Below are positions 27,182-36,538 of a stretch of DNA of 64,000 nucleotides, piece by piece. How positions within the stretch are numbered: position 1 is the stretch's first letter; each line of letters opens with the position of its first letter. The notes beneath the pieces were generated by a model. The model did no database searches. It saw nothing but the letters and a program-made list of their open reading frames with translations, and was not told the origin of the DNA. Made by a program: the position numbers and the translations under genes. The DNA lies in contig NZ_CP126106.1 of NCBI RefSeq assembly GCF_030123325.1, forward strand, positions 1,888,001 through 1,952,000, written 5' to 3'. The stretch is from Peribacillus simplex. GTDB lineage: Bacteria > Bacillota > Bacilli > Bacillales > DSM-1321.

Positions 27182-28351
27182 ATGGAAAATCAAAGAATCT
27201 TTAATAAATCATTTCTTTTTTTATTTATAAGCAACTTTTTAGTTTTTATTGGGTTTGAAATGTTGCTGCCTATTTTGCCTGCCTATTTGTTAAGCATGAA
27301 TGCATCTTCCATTCAGGTAGGTCTAGTCACATCATTATTTACGATAGGTGCTGTTTTAATCAGGCCTTTTGTAGGTTACTATTTAATTGATAACCAGAGG
27401 AAAAGTCTGGCCATTTGTGCAAGTGCAGCTTTAATGATCATTACGATACTATATCCGTTTCTTAATATTATATGGCTTCTGCTATTGTTACGGCTTTTCC
27501 ATGGTGCTGCGTGGGGTGTATCAACCACAGCTTATAGTACAATAGTAGTGGATTTGATTCCTAAGAAACGCTTAGGAGAAGGAATAGGGTATTTTTCTAT
27601 ATCCACAACGGTCGGAGCTATCATTGCACCGAGTATAGGTATTCTTATCTATGACTCTTTTTCCTTCGATATTTTGATATGGTCATCAGCAGTACTGAGC
27701 TTATTGGCAGTAATTGCGCTTCAATTTGTATCTTCACCTATTAATGTAAAGCGTAAGAAGAAACCCTTTCGCTTTTTGGATATGATTTATGAAAAAGAAG
27801 TATGGTTCCCAGCATTACTGACGGTTATTACAACACTGGGTTTTGGGGCCATCATTACATTTTTGGTTCTTTTTGGAAAACAAAAGGGAGTAGATCATAT
27901 TTTTCTATTCTTCCTTATCAATGCAACTGTCTCAACTTTACTACGTCCGTTCACAGGGAAATGGTATGACAAAAAAGGGCCTTGGTCTATTATCATTATG
28001 TCAGCTGTGTTAGGATTTTTTTCACTTGTTATCCTGTCTTATATGACAAATGATTCTCAACTTATCATTGCGGCGATTTTATTTGGGGCAGGTTATGGAA
28101 CTGTTATGCCATGTTTACAAACATGGACTGTTCAAAAGGTAAGTGAAGAAAAAAGAGGAGCAGCCAACGCAACCTTTTTTTCCAGTTTTGACGTTGGTGT
28201 TGGAGTTAGCGCATTTGTATTAGGAATTTTAGCTGAATGGATCAGTTTAGCGATGATCTTCAGGTTTGTTAGTCTAAGTTTTATTGTTGTTGCGGTTTTA
28301 GTCTATAAGGATTATATAAATGAAAAGTATGGCATGAATAAATCGATCTAA
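27182..28351 (+). CDS. MFS transporter (drug-efflux type)
   Basis: 389 residues, twelve hydrophobic segments. Motifs include IRPFVGYYLIDNQRK (a loop motif variant) and GAAWGVSTTAYSTIVVDLIP in segment 4-5. It resembles the YfkF/staphyloferrin-exporter-like group of small MFS proteins. Substrate unknown. The ATG is preceded by GCGAGGAATAGCTAT, a moderate ribosome site. It is monocistronic with a strong terminator. Confidence 0.88.
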   Translation: MENQRIFNKSFLFLFISNFLVFIGFEMLLPILPAYLLSMNASSIQVGLVTSLFTIGAVLIRPFVGYYLIDNQRKSLAICASAALMIITILYPFLNIIWLLLLLRLFHGAAWGVSTTAYSTIVVDLIPKKRLGEGIGYFSISTTVGAIIAPSIGILIYDSFSFDILIWSSAVLSLLAVIALQFVSSPINVKRKKKPFRFLDMIYEKEVWFPALLTVITTLGFGAIITFLVLFGKQKGVDHIFLFFLINATVSTLLRPFTGKWYDKKGPWSIIIMSAVLGFFSLVILSYMTNDSQLIIAAILFGAGYGTVMPCLQTWTVQKVSEEKRGAANATFFSSFDVGVGVSAFVLGILAEWISLAMIFRFVSLSFIVVAVLVYKDYINEKYGMNKSI

Positions 28352-28393
28352 AACAAATCCACCTCTATTTTAATAGAGGTGGATTTGTTTGCT
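28352..28393 (+). terminator. very strong hairpin terminator after the MFS gene
   Basis: An 18-bp perfect stem (AACAAATCCACCTCTATT and its complement) that ends in TTTGTTTG. It may also act on the minus strand. Confidence 0.8.
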
Positions 28394-28715
28394 GGAATTA
28401 TAATACCAATACGGCTATAACTGGAATATATCTAGTTCTACTCGTACTCCTATAAGGGATGTATAAAAAAAGCAGCTAATGACCTAGTCAGCAGGACAAG
28501 TGTTAAAAATCAACGATTCCTTTTTTATTTGACCGGTTTTACAGTAATTTTCTTGCCAGTAGAGGTGCTTTCATTTACGAATCTCAAGCTTCGAAGCTCA
28601 TATCAAATTTCCCAGGTGCGAAGTTTAAGTTATAATAGTAAAAAACATCCGTCTATATAAGATGGATGATGTAAGCTTCTTGATTGAAATACATATAAAG
28701 GATTGGTGAATAAGA

Positions 28716-29030
28716 ATGGCAATAGTTGATGTAACGGTTATTCCTGTCGGTACACAAACTCCAAGTGTTAGCAGTTATGTGGCAGATATTCAAAGAGTAT
28801 TAAAGCAATATGAAAATAAGGGAGAAATCCGTTTTCAACTGACTCCCATGAATACAATCATTGAAGGCGAGCTGCCTAAATTGTTTGAAGTGATCCAAGC
28901 GATGCACGAAGTGCCGTTTGAAAAAGGTCTTGCTAGAGTTTGTACGAATATCCGAATCGATGACCGTCGTGATAAAGAACGCAGGATGGAAGACAAAGTA
29001 AAGCGAGTGAATGGCATGCTTGAGGAATAG
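28716..29030 (+). CDS. MTH1187/YqgV-family thiamine-binding protein
   Basis: 104 residues covering the full family length. The pattern IVDVTVIPVGTQTPSVSSYV, then FQLTPMNTIIEGELPKLFEV, is the hallmark of this ferredoxin-like fold family; the B. subtilis member is YqgV. Structures show thiamine bound at the subunit interface of the oligomer. No TPP riboswitch is visible in the 360 bases upstream. It is a single gene. Confidence 0.9.
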   Translation: MAIVDVTVIPVGTQTPSVSSYVADIQRVLKQYENKGEIRFQLTPMNTIIEGELPKLFEVIQAMHEVPFEKGLARVCTNIRIDDRRDKERRMEDKVKRVNGMLEE

Positions 29031-29150
29031 TGAATTGTATGAAAGGGCATAAGGTCAAGATAATAGTTCATAGCTGTTTGGAACCAGAGGAATCCTTAAG
29101 AGACTTCATGCGGATACTTTCTCAGTGTAGTGAGCAATTATACAAACACC

Positions 29151-29290
29151 TCGATTTTCGTCAATATATTGCTGTTTTCGGAGATATATCCTGAATCGCG
29201 TCGATATATTGTGTTTTTCGGAGATATATCTTGAATTTCGTCGAGATATCGCTGTTCTTCTGGGATATATCCCGAGTTTCGTTGATGATT
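29151..29290. repeat. about three tandem copies of a 40-bp AT-rich unit
   Basis: Units start at 29161, 29201 and 29241, each with a GTCGATATATT-like start, a CTGTTTTCGG-like middle and GAGATATATCC near the end; partial units flank them. The self-complementary GATATATC occurs in each. Copies differ at several bases. No coding frame. Confidence 0.75.
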
Positions 29291-29320
29291 TTCAATTAAA
29301 GTCAATGTATTAATAGCTTT

Positions 29321-29366
29321 AAAGCCTTGGTATTACTGATTCCTCAGTTCCCAAGGCTTTTTTATC
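29321..29366 (+). terminator. terminator after the tandem repeats
   Basis: A 10-bp stem (AAAGCCTTGG with CCAAGGCTTT) with a long loop and a T-tract. It probably ends the thiamine-binding gene transcript. Confidence 0.7.
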
Positions 29367-29494
29367 ATTATTTAATGAAAGGGAGCTAACTAACTGGCCG
29401 CATTTCATACATTTCCATATTATATCTTGCATAGGAGATTAGGTATTGATATAAATAGGGCGCCAAAAAAGATATAAACAGTTGTCTAGATAAT

Positions 29495-29947
29495 TTATAA
29501 ACGTTCGCCATAAAGCTCTTTTTCTTCATTTGGATGAAAAAGAGTGAATCCTTTTGAACAATACACAAACCTTCTATCTATCTCGAATCCAGCCTTATTC
29601 AAAATTTCAACTGTCCCATGTGAACCAGTCCCAGCATACCCGCAACTACAACCAGATAGGTGTAGCTCATTTCCTTTTTTGTCTATAAGGATGAGATCGC
29701 TATCGAGCAAAATATTATCTTTATTCATTTCTTTAGTAATTTTAGCAATTTTAAAACGATCAAAATGATCTTTAACTGCTTCGAATAATGCAATACTTTT
29801 ATTGGTAATACCGCGGTCTTCGCCGTAATCTTTTATGACGAATACTTCCCGCTCATATGATTTCTTATATAGATGGTACTTTTGGTAAGTGACGTCATTA
29901 ATTTTATAAATTAGTGGACTATCACTATCCATTTTTTGATTAAACAT
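29495..29947 (-). CDS. hypothetical protein with CSCGYAGTG motif
   Basis: 150 residues, soluble, preceded by TAGGAGGGGTGCA at its ATG. The N-terminal half is mixed charged sequence. The C-terminal half has LSGCSCGYAGTGSHGTVEIL then GFEIDRRFVYCSKGF, three Cys that could bind a metal or form a disulfide. I do not recognise the family. It lies alone between two terminators on an otherwise plus-strand stretch. Confidence 0.7.
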   Translation of the reverse strand: MFNQKMDSDSPLIYKINDVTYQKYHLYKKSYEREVFVIKDYGEDRGITNKSIALFEAVKDHFDRFKIAKITKEMNKDNILLDSDLILIDKKGNELHLSGCSCGYAGTGSHGTVEILNKAGFEIDRRFVYCSKGFTLFHPNEEKELYGERL

Positions 29948-30223
29948 TGCACCCCTCCTAAATAGTTAGTTTATTAAGTTTATTAGGAGAAAAAGAGATT
30001 AGTACTAAGAATCTGATATGAGGCAAAGTTTTTTCATTTTTAATTTTCGTTATGGAATTAATAGGAATGATCATGATGTCTAGAAGGGTGTGAATGGGGC
30101 TGTAATTTTCATGATAATTTCAACTATAGCAGTAATATTTACAGAGATAAAATTAGTTTCCTCAAATGAATGATAAGGGCAAGAAGAAATCTAGACCCAT
30201 TCTACTTCTCTCGTTGTCATAAG

Positions 30224-30560
30224 CCAAAGCTCCTGGCGGGGGGCTTTTTTACTTGTATAAAAAGCAAAGCATATATGGAGGTGACAGATTCGAAAAACAA
30301 AAAAGCAAGATTTATTAAAGTTTTCCTTGTTGCCACACTGCTAAGTGCGTAGTCGCTTTCAAACTCATAAGCGGTCCTGTGTTGCGGTCATTCTAATTTC
30401 AGCAGTCGGTTTAAAGTTAGCAGTTTAATTGTATACAGTAAAACAGAAAATAAATAATATCCCTTAGTAAACAAAAAGATATTTGGGTATAGAGGAATCA
30501 ATATGGCCAGTTTGCTTGGTATAAAAAAGTTATCGCAAGTAATGGTCAGGAATTAGACTG
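30224..30560 (+). other. possible eroded secreted-protein gene
   Basis: After a hairpin with T-tract (30224-30251), GGAGGTGACAG precedes a short frame SKNKKARFIKVFLVATLLSA that looks like a signal peptide and then stops. About 150 bases later another frame reads NQYGQFAWYKKVIASNGQEL before a stop. These could be the two ends of one dead gene, but I cannot name it. The wider 29948-30706 gap holds no intact gene. Confidence 0.3.
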
Positions 30561-30577
30561 CAAATAATTAGTAAGAA

Positions 30578-30627
30578 GGCCAATTCATTAAGTCTTACAT
30601 GTAGATTTGATGAATTGGCCCTTTTTG
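30578..30627 (+). terminator. strong hairpin terminator
   Basis: An 11-bp perfect stem (GGCCAATTCAT with ATGAATTGGCC) followed by five T. Confidence 0.8.
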
Positions 30628-30706
30628 GGTTTAAAAGAATATTAATATCTTTCAAGTGGATGATAGTCTCTTCCTTGTCTGTACAAAACAATATGTCTAT
30701 TTACCT

Positions 30707-31360
30707 TTACTGGTTAATGGTAGGATTGAATGTCTCAATAAACCGTTTAGCACTTTTCGATAGGTAACGGTCTTTCAGCCAAACCACAGCAGATTTTGAT
30801 TCAAGGATGAAGTCTTCTATTTCTATTATTTTTAACCCGTTGAGCGGATAAGACAGCAAAGCTGATTCTGGCAGTAAAGTTGCTCCTACTCCTTCCCTTA
30901 CAAGAAATAAAAGTATGGCTGCATCTGGACACTCACAAATAATATTGAGCTCAAACCCGCGTTTTTTATATTCATCCACAACTAGTTCATATAATCCTGC
31001 GCCGCTTGTCTGCTGCAGCAGCATAAGGGGAATCTCTAAAGTATCCTTCATTTTCATTGTTTTTGGCAATTCCCATTCACTCGGCATGACTAATACAAAC
31101 TTATCTGTGGGCAAAGGAAGAAAAGAAAAATCGCTCATATCGATAGGAAGGCGTACTAAAGCAAAATCAATTTCTCTGTTCCGTAGATATTGAGCTAAAA
31201 GAAAAGAATCTCCTGACTTTATATTGAATGTCACAAGAGGATACTCTTTACGAAAGAATCGAAGCCTTTCAGGGATATAAGAAAAGCATGTTTTTACAGT
31301 GCCGATTGATAGTGACCCTATGAGTCCGTCATCCACTTCTTTTACTTCTATCTCGGTTTC
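30707..31360 (-). pseudogene. LysR-type regulator lacking its DNA-binding domain
   Basis: About 215 residues of the LysR effector-binding domain are open (IGSLSIGTVKTCFSYIPE onward, LVREGVGATLLPESAL near the C-terminus). The usual first 80-85 residues with the helix-turn-helix are absent. Homology stops abruptly at about 31360-31375, where an oppositely oriented FAH gene, also lacking its start, begins. The best view is a deletion that removed both 5' ends and the shared promoter. The stub cannot bind DNA. Confidence 0.8.
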
Positions 31361-31782
31361 GCTATACGATCGCGAATGATTATGCCATTCGTGACTATTT
31401 GGAGAATTATTATCGCCCTAATTTGAAAGTGAAAAATCGAGATACATGTACACCAATTGGACCATGGCTTGTCGATAAAGAGGATATTGCAGATCCAATG
31501 AACCTGAAGCTACGTACGTTTGTAAACGGCAAGCTGGCACAGGAAGGTACGACTCGCGACATGATTTTTGATATCCAAGCACTTATTGAATATTTAAGCA
31601 GCTTTATGACGTTAAATGAAGAAGACATTATTTTAACCGGCACACCGGAAGGGCTTGTTGATACAGCTGTTGGCGATGAAGTTGTGACGGAAATTGAAGG
31701 AATCGGACGGCTTGTTAATACGATTGCTGGCGATAACATTTTTTTAGGAAAGGAAAATGAGAAAGCCGTTATTGATCGGTGA
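31361..31782 (+). pseudogene. fumarylacetoacetate hydrolase-family gene lacking its 5' half
   Basis: The frame is open from YTIANDYAIRDYLENYYRPN through RDTCTPIGPWLVD, ILTGTPEGLVD and the family C-terminus. The match is to the C-terminal half of HpaG/HpcE-type enzymes (decarboxylase/isomerase of the 4-hydroxyphenylacetate meta-cleavage pathway). Roughly 110-120 N-terminal residues, including part of the metal site, are missing, and no ribosome site precedes the remaining ATG at 31399-area sequence. Its stop overlaps the leader of the isomerase gene. Confidence 0.8.
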
Positions 31783-31795
31783 AAGGGATGAAAAC

Positions 31796-32185
31796 ATGCC
31801 ACATATTATTGTTGAATATACCGATAACTTAAGAAAAGAAGCAGACATTCCCAATTTACTCAAAGAATTAAATAGTGTTTTGATTAGCCGTAGCGATATT
31901 TTTCCGACTGGAGGGATCCGTTCAAGAGCTTTTGAACTTAAGGATTATCGAATAGCAGACGGTGCAGAAAACGATGCATTTGTTCATACGATTTTGAAAA
32001 TCGGATCGGGTCGGTCGGATTTGGATAAGAAAGGGGTCTGTGACGAACTATTCGAGGTAATCAAGGGGCACTTTACCGACCTGTTTGCCCGACGTTACCT
32101 GGCTTTGTCCATGGAGCTGATTGAATTTATTGAGGCTGGCACTTATAAGCACAACAATATCCATAAGCGTTTCAGAAATAGTTAG
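31796..32185 (+). CDS. hpaF: 5-carboxymethyl-2-hydroxymuconate delta-isomerase
   Basis: 129 residues from the ATG at 31796, which has GAAAGGGATG upstream and gives the normal N-terminus MPHIIVEYTDN. Pro2 is the expected catalytic base of this tautomerase-like family. The sequence is full length and intact (FELKDYRIADG, LALSMELIEFIE). It converts the ring-fission product in the homoprotocatechuate pathway. The upstream FAH and LysR genes are truncated and no other pathway genes are in the window, so it is probably an orphan and poorly transcribed. Confidence 0.85.
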   Translation: MPHIIVEYTDNLRKEADIPNLLKELNSVLISRSDIFPTGGIRSRAFELKDYRIADGAENDAFVHTILKIGSGRSDLDKKGVCDELFEVIKGHFTDLFARRYLALSMELIEFIEAGTYKHNNIHKRFRNS

Positions 32186-32443
32186 GTGCAAATACGAAAA
32201 TTACTCGTATATTTTCGTGTATTGACTATTAAAGGGCAGGTTATCTCATGAAGGAAGCCTGCCCTTAAAAAGTGAGTTATTTTAAAATTACTAGATCTAG
32301 ACTTTTATTCTATTAGCTTTATAACTATATTGTACACATACCTCTTATTTGGACGGCTATTATAATCTGAGTTTTTTGTTTTTAGGAATGGATTTTTAAA
32401 TGTTTTTACATCTAAACTTAGACAATAGGGAAGAGGATGCAGG

Positions 32444-32572
32444 ATGGTTTATATAAAAATTTTATTATTTATTGGAATCAGTGCTTGTTATTTGTTAACC
32501 GGATATTTGTCTTTCTTGAAAGAAGAAAGAAAAGAAAAAAGTAAGCAGAATCAATATGATATTAATATTTAA
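32444..32572 (+). CDS. small membrane protein, 42 residues
   Basis: The frame opens with ATG after GAAGAGGATGCAGG and reads MVYIKILLFIGISACYLLTG, followed by a charged tail (LKEERKEKSKQNQ). One membrane helix at about 3-22 and a basic cytoplasmic tail. Many Bacillus small membrane proteins look like this. No family recognised; coding status is moderately likely. Confidence 0.4.
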   Translation: MVYIKILLFIGISACYLLTGYLSFLKEERKEKSKQNQYDINI

Positions 32573-33245
32573 ACTCCTGCAAAATTAATTCACTCCTGTT
32601 ACCAAGTATCAACTTGTTGGGGAAACTACATTTTTCAGAAGCAAGGGACAATCCCCGACAATACTAGATAGGCTTTGTGAATCCAAAGGACCCATTATGA
32701 GAAAATAATTAGATGTGGGACATGGTTTGCTGCGATGAATTATGTTTAAACCTTTGTCCTTTCCATGGTTTTGAAAATACCTTTCAATTTGTTACTCGTT
32801 GTATGATTTGATAATGGGAAGTTGAAAAAGTACTTACATTGATAGAAGGATTATACATGAATCTATGGATTTTGTAATTTTCCTTATTTATAAGCTGCTC
32901 TGATAAATAAATTGAAAATATGTAATCATTTAGTTATGATTCAGATAAATAAGAATATCGACGATTGTTCGTTTTGCACATATGGTATCTTAACTAAAAT
33001 GATAGCCAAAAATGCAAACACTCTCTTATTTCTTAACCATATTTACTATTCGGAAATGACTCGGATTTTCTGTGTGGTTCCCATGCCATTAAAAGATTTT
33101 TTAGCGCTGGTTCCTTTATAATCCTTAGCTTTTTAATTTTCTCCATGCTGTAAATACTATTATTTAGACCCCTTACAGTAAGAAAATTTATGGGTAATCA
33201 TGATTATTAAAATGTTGAAAAGCATTAAAAGGAGAGATATGAACT
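32573..33245. other. AT-rich intergenic stretch, no gene recognised
   Basis: Contains one plus-strand frame of about 69 codons at 32912-33121 without ribosome site or family resemblance. I see no hairpin or repeat of note. The AraC ribosome site AAGGAGAG lies at the right end. Confidence 0.4.
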
Positions 33246-34082
33246 GTGATTAATCTTCAGCATACAAAAACTAATAGTTACCTCCCATTGCAGCCGGAAT
33301 TTGAAATTCTTACGGATTATTATTTAGAGCATAAAGAGAGAAATAAACAAAATCAATCTACTATCCTTTTTTATCAATTCAAAATGAAAAAAGATATGTT
33401 CAATGTCATCACAGTTATACCTGATGGTTGTATTGATATCCTATTTTGCTGTAATGAGAAAGCACCATTCGCTAATGTATGTGGAAGCGTATTACAGACC
33501 AAATCGATTAATCTTCATGCCGACAATGAATACTTTGGGGTAAGGTTCATGCCAAATCAAGAAACACATAAAATGAATTACTCCATGAAAGAAATAATCG
33601 ATAAAGAAGTGCCGTTACTTGACATGGTTTCATTGGATTCCCAGATTGTTGAAAGACTAATCTCTGAGCGGAACTTTTTAGGTAAAATTAATCTATTTAA
33701 CGAAACAATTAGAAAGTTTATTTTTAATGTCGATTCATCCTCTAAAGCAATAGAATATGCACTACATAATATTTACATGAATAGAGGAAATATCACAATG
33801 ATCCAATTGGCAAAAGAGATGGGGTATTCAACTAGATATTTGCGTAAACAATTTGAAGAACATGTAGGGATTTCACCAAAATTATTCAGTCAAATTGTGA
33901 GGTTCCAATCTTCCATAAGCATGCTCCTCAAAATCAATCACTGTACGCTCAAAGATGTTATTATGGAAAATGGCTATTATGATCAAGCACATATAATAAA
34001 TGATTTTAAAAATTTTGGTTATATGACACCCAATAAATTCACTGAAAAATTCTCAGCAGGGTATACATATTCTAGTTTGTAA
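33246..34082 (+). CDS. AraC-family regulator
   Basis: 278 residues with a GTG start after AAAAGGAGAGATATGAACT. The N-terminal 150 residues have VIPDGCIDILFCCNE and YFGVRFMPNQ, as in AraC proteins with the DUF6597-type sensor. The C-terminal DNA-binding domain shows QLAKEMGYSTRYLRKQFEEH and VGISPKLFSQIVRFQ. It precedes the putative polyamine cluster in the same orientation by 850 bases, interrupted by a transposase relic; control of that cluster is possible but not shown. Confidence 0.88.
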   Translation: MINLQHTKTNSYLPLQPEFEILTDYYLEHKERNKQNQSTILFYQFKMKKDMFNVITVIPDGCIDILFCCNEKAPFANVCGSVLQTKSINLHADNEYFGVRFMPNQETHKMNYSMKEIIDKEVPLLDMVSLDSQIVERLISERNFLGKINLFNETIRKFIFNVDSSSKAIEYALHNIYMNRGNITMIQLAKEMGYSTRYLRKQFEEHVGISPKLFSQIVRFQSSISMLLKINHCTLKDVIMENGYYDQAHIINDFKNFGYMTPNKFTEKFSAGYTYSSL

Positions 34083-34440
34083 ACAACGTGGGCGAATGAA
34101 GATGATATAAGTAGCTCATACAAAAGAGAGCAAATACGTGCACATAAAAACCTGTTTAAACAGACGATGAAAAATGAGTATATTTAGAAATGGCCTTTTC
34201 TCGGTATTAAATCGGGGAAAGGCCGTAAATTTTTCTCCGAATTTCTTGATCTTGTTATCAGGCTTTGGTTGTGGATTGGAGACCTTAATCTGAGTGAATC
34301 AAGGCATTCTTGCAAAAGTTTTCCGTTAGTTGAATCAATTTCAAAGTATATCTAAGACTGCTGATAAATAGGAAAAGTAGAGCCCTGTGCAATGAAAGTA
34401 ATTCAGTAAAGTATCGCTACATGCTGGTATGAAAGCTTCT

Positions 34441-34600
34441 TCTCTCATAAATGACAGAAAAATTGTATCGGCCTCTGCCAAAAACCATGGAAGCAGCATG
34501 TCAGGCTATCGGTCAATACATTAATTACTATTATAACGAGAGATTTCAGGGTTATCAAAAGCTTTTGGCATGGCTCCTATGCATAAAAATCCTAAATACT
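34441..34600 (+). pseudogene. IS3-family transposase (OrfB) C-terminal relic
   Basis: One frame reads ACQAIGQYINYYYNERFQGY and another continues KSFGMAPMHKNPKYYRIS; the order resembles the end of IS3/IS150-type integrase domains (YNxERFQ...L..MAPMxYR). There is a frameshift, and no inverted repeats were identified. About 160 bases survive. The rest of the 34083-34937 gap has no gene; the last 300 bases are very AT-rich and probably hold the aldehyde dehydrogenase promoter. Confidence 0.6.
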
Positions 34601-34937
34601 ACCGAATCTCTTCGGCCATAAAAAGGCTTTTTTTTCGTAGTCATTCGTTGAAAAGTCTATAAATATTTACATTCAAACAGTTTCATTCAGGTTAAATTAT
34701 CTAAAAAATAAAAATTATCTAAATGTTCCGCTTTCTCCAATAAAAATATTTTTGTTTTTGATATTGTTTAATTAGCAAATTGAAATACTTTATTGAGTTT
34801 TGGATCTTTTTATAACACTTGAAACAAAACGATTATAAAGTATTTATCAATTCTTTTTAACGAGAGTTAATAAGAATTGGTGAAATTTAAAAGTATCTTG
34901 TTAAAAATTTTTTCACAAGGGGAGAGTTACTATAACA

Positions 34938-36410
34938 ATGACAAAAGTATATCAACTGTTTATTAATGGAAAGTGGGTTGATGCCCTCTCGGGTAAAACA
35001 TTCGAGTCAATTAATCCAGGTACGGGAAAAGTAAATGCTATTGTGGCAGAAGCCGGAGTGGAAGACGTAGATCTTGCAGTAAAGACAGCGCGACAAGCGT
35101 TTGAAAAAGGTCACTGGGCAGAGATGGATCCAAGCGAGCGCGGGCGCTTGCTGTATAAGGCTGCATTAAAAATGCGGGAAAAATCTGATTTTCTTGCTGA
35201 AGTAGAATCGTTGGATAATGGACTGCCTATTAAAGAAACAAAATTTATCGCCATGCCAGCGACGATCGATGTTTTGGAGTTCTACGCTGGATTAACAAAC
35301 AAAGTACATGGAGAAACCTTGGCATCTCCGGGAAACCGACTTAATTATACGTTAAGAGAACCACTCGGCGTTATTGGCGCAATTGTTCCGTGGAATTTCC
35401 CTTTAATGCTAACAATGTGGAAGCTGGCTCCAGCGCTTGCAGCAGGAAATACTTTGGTCATTAAGCCAGCTGAACAAACACCGGTCAGTATATTGGAGTT
35501 AGTTAAAATATTCAAGGAAGTAGGACTGCCTGACGGTGTTATTAATGTTGTTCCTGGTTTTGGACATACAGCGGGGGATGCCTTAGTTTCTCACCCGGGG
35601 ATTGATAAGATTGCCTTCACGGGATCCACTCGGACAGGACAGCTAATCATGCAATCAGCCAGTAAAAATTTAAAGCCCGTTACCTTGGAATTGGGTGGGA
35701 AGTCGCCAAACATAATTTTTGATGATGCGAGTTTGGAAGATGCAGTGAACATGTCTGCCTTTGGTATTTATTTTGCGCAAGGACAGGTATGTGCAGCGGG
35801 ATCCCGCATATTTGTTCAAGATTCTATCTATGACCAATTCATGGACTTGTTTGTTAATAAAGCTCAATCAATACGTGTCGGCAACCCTCTTGAAACCACT
35901 ACTCAGATGGGTCCACAGGTTTCAGATAAACAGTTACAGCAAATTGAAAAGTACGTATCGATTGGTTTGAAAGAAGGAGCAAAACTTGTGACTGGTGGAG
36001 AACGCTTTACAGAGGCAGGGGATGGTTATTATTTTACGCCGACAGTCTTTGAAAATGTTACAAACGATATGACGATTGCCCGCGAAGAAATCTTCGGACC
36101 TGTTGCTTCTATCATTCGATTTAAAGATGAAGCCGATGCTCTTGAAAAAGCAAATGATACCGTTTACGGACTGGCTTCAGGGGTTTGGACGAATGATTTG
36201 AAGCGTGCTCATCGAATGGCCCGCGGAATCAAAGCCGGAACAGTATGGGTAAATTCATACAGTTACTTAGATAGCGTAGCACCTTTTGGCGGTACAAAAC
36301 AGAGTGGCTTTGGACGTGAATTGGGAACACAGGCTATGGATATGTATACTCAAACGAAGCATGTGTGGGTTGACCTGAATGAAAAAGCCTTGAACTGGTA
36401 TGGAGGATAA
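34938..36410 (+). CDS. aldehyde dehydrogenase, NAD-dependent family
   Basis: 490 residues. Catalytic Cys285 (GQVCAAGSR), general base Glu251 (LELGGKSPN) and Asn153 (PWNFP) are all present, plus the coenzyme motif FTGSTRTG near 227. It is closest in style to Bacillus DhaS and PuuC-type enzymes. Oxidises an aldehyde to the acid; in this context 4-aminobutanal or its acetylated form is likely, because an aminotransferase, an amine permease and an acetylpolyamine amidohydrolase follow. AGGGGAGAG precedes the ATG. Confidence 0.93.
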   Translation: MTKVYQLFINGKWVDALSGKTFESINPGTGKVNAIVAEAGVEDVDLAVKTARQAFEKGHWAEMDPSERGRLLYKAALKMREKSDFLAEVESLDNGLPIKETKFIAMPATIDVLEFYAGLTNKVHGETLASPGNRLNYTLREPLGVIGAIVPWNFPLMLTMWKLAPALAAGNTLVIKPAEQTPVSILELVKIFKEVGLPDGVINVVPGFGHTAGDALVSHPGIDKIAFTGSTRTGQLIMQSASKNLKPVTLELGGKSPNIIFDDASLEDAVNMSAFGIYFAQGQVCAAGSRIFVQDSIYDQFMDLFVNKAQSIRVGNPLETTTQMGPQVSDKQLQQIEKYVSIGLKEGAKLVTGGERFTEAGDGYYFTPTVFENVTNDMTIAREEIFGPVASIIRFKDEADALEKANDTVYGLASGVWTNDLKRAHRMARGIKAGTVWVNSYSYLDSVAPFGGTKQSGFGRELGTQAMDMYTQTKHVWVDLNEKALNWYGG

Positions 36411-36538
36411 AATTCACCTTTTATAAGCCAACTTGTTATAACACCCAGTTAAATTACGCTTAATTAATCCCCATTCGCTTGCAGAAGGTTTAATATCTCT
36501 CATGATCCGCCACGTATTTATCTTTGGAGGTGTATATT

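Noticed and set aside
28352..28715. TPP riboswitch before the thiamine-binding protein gene
   Set aside because: The conserved CTGAGA and ACCTGATCTGG-type elements are absent from the 360-base gap.
29151..29290. CRISPR-like interpretation of the 40-bp repeats
   Set aside because: Units are directly adjacent without unique spacers, diverged, and no cas genes are nearby.
32912..33121. 69-codon frame in the AT-rich gap before the AraC gene
   Set aside because: No ribosome site and no recognisable motif; likely chance.
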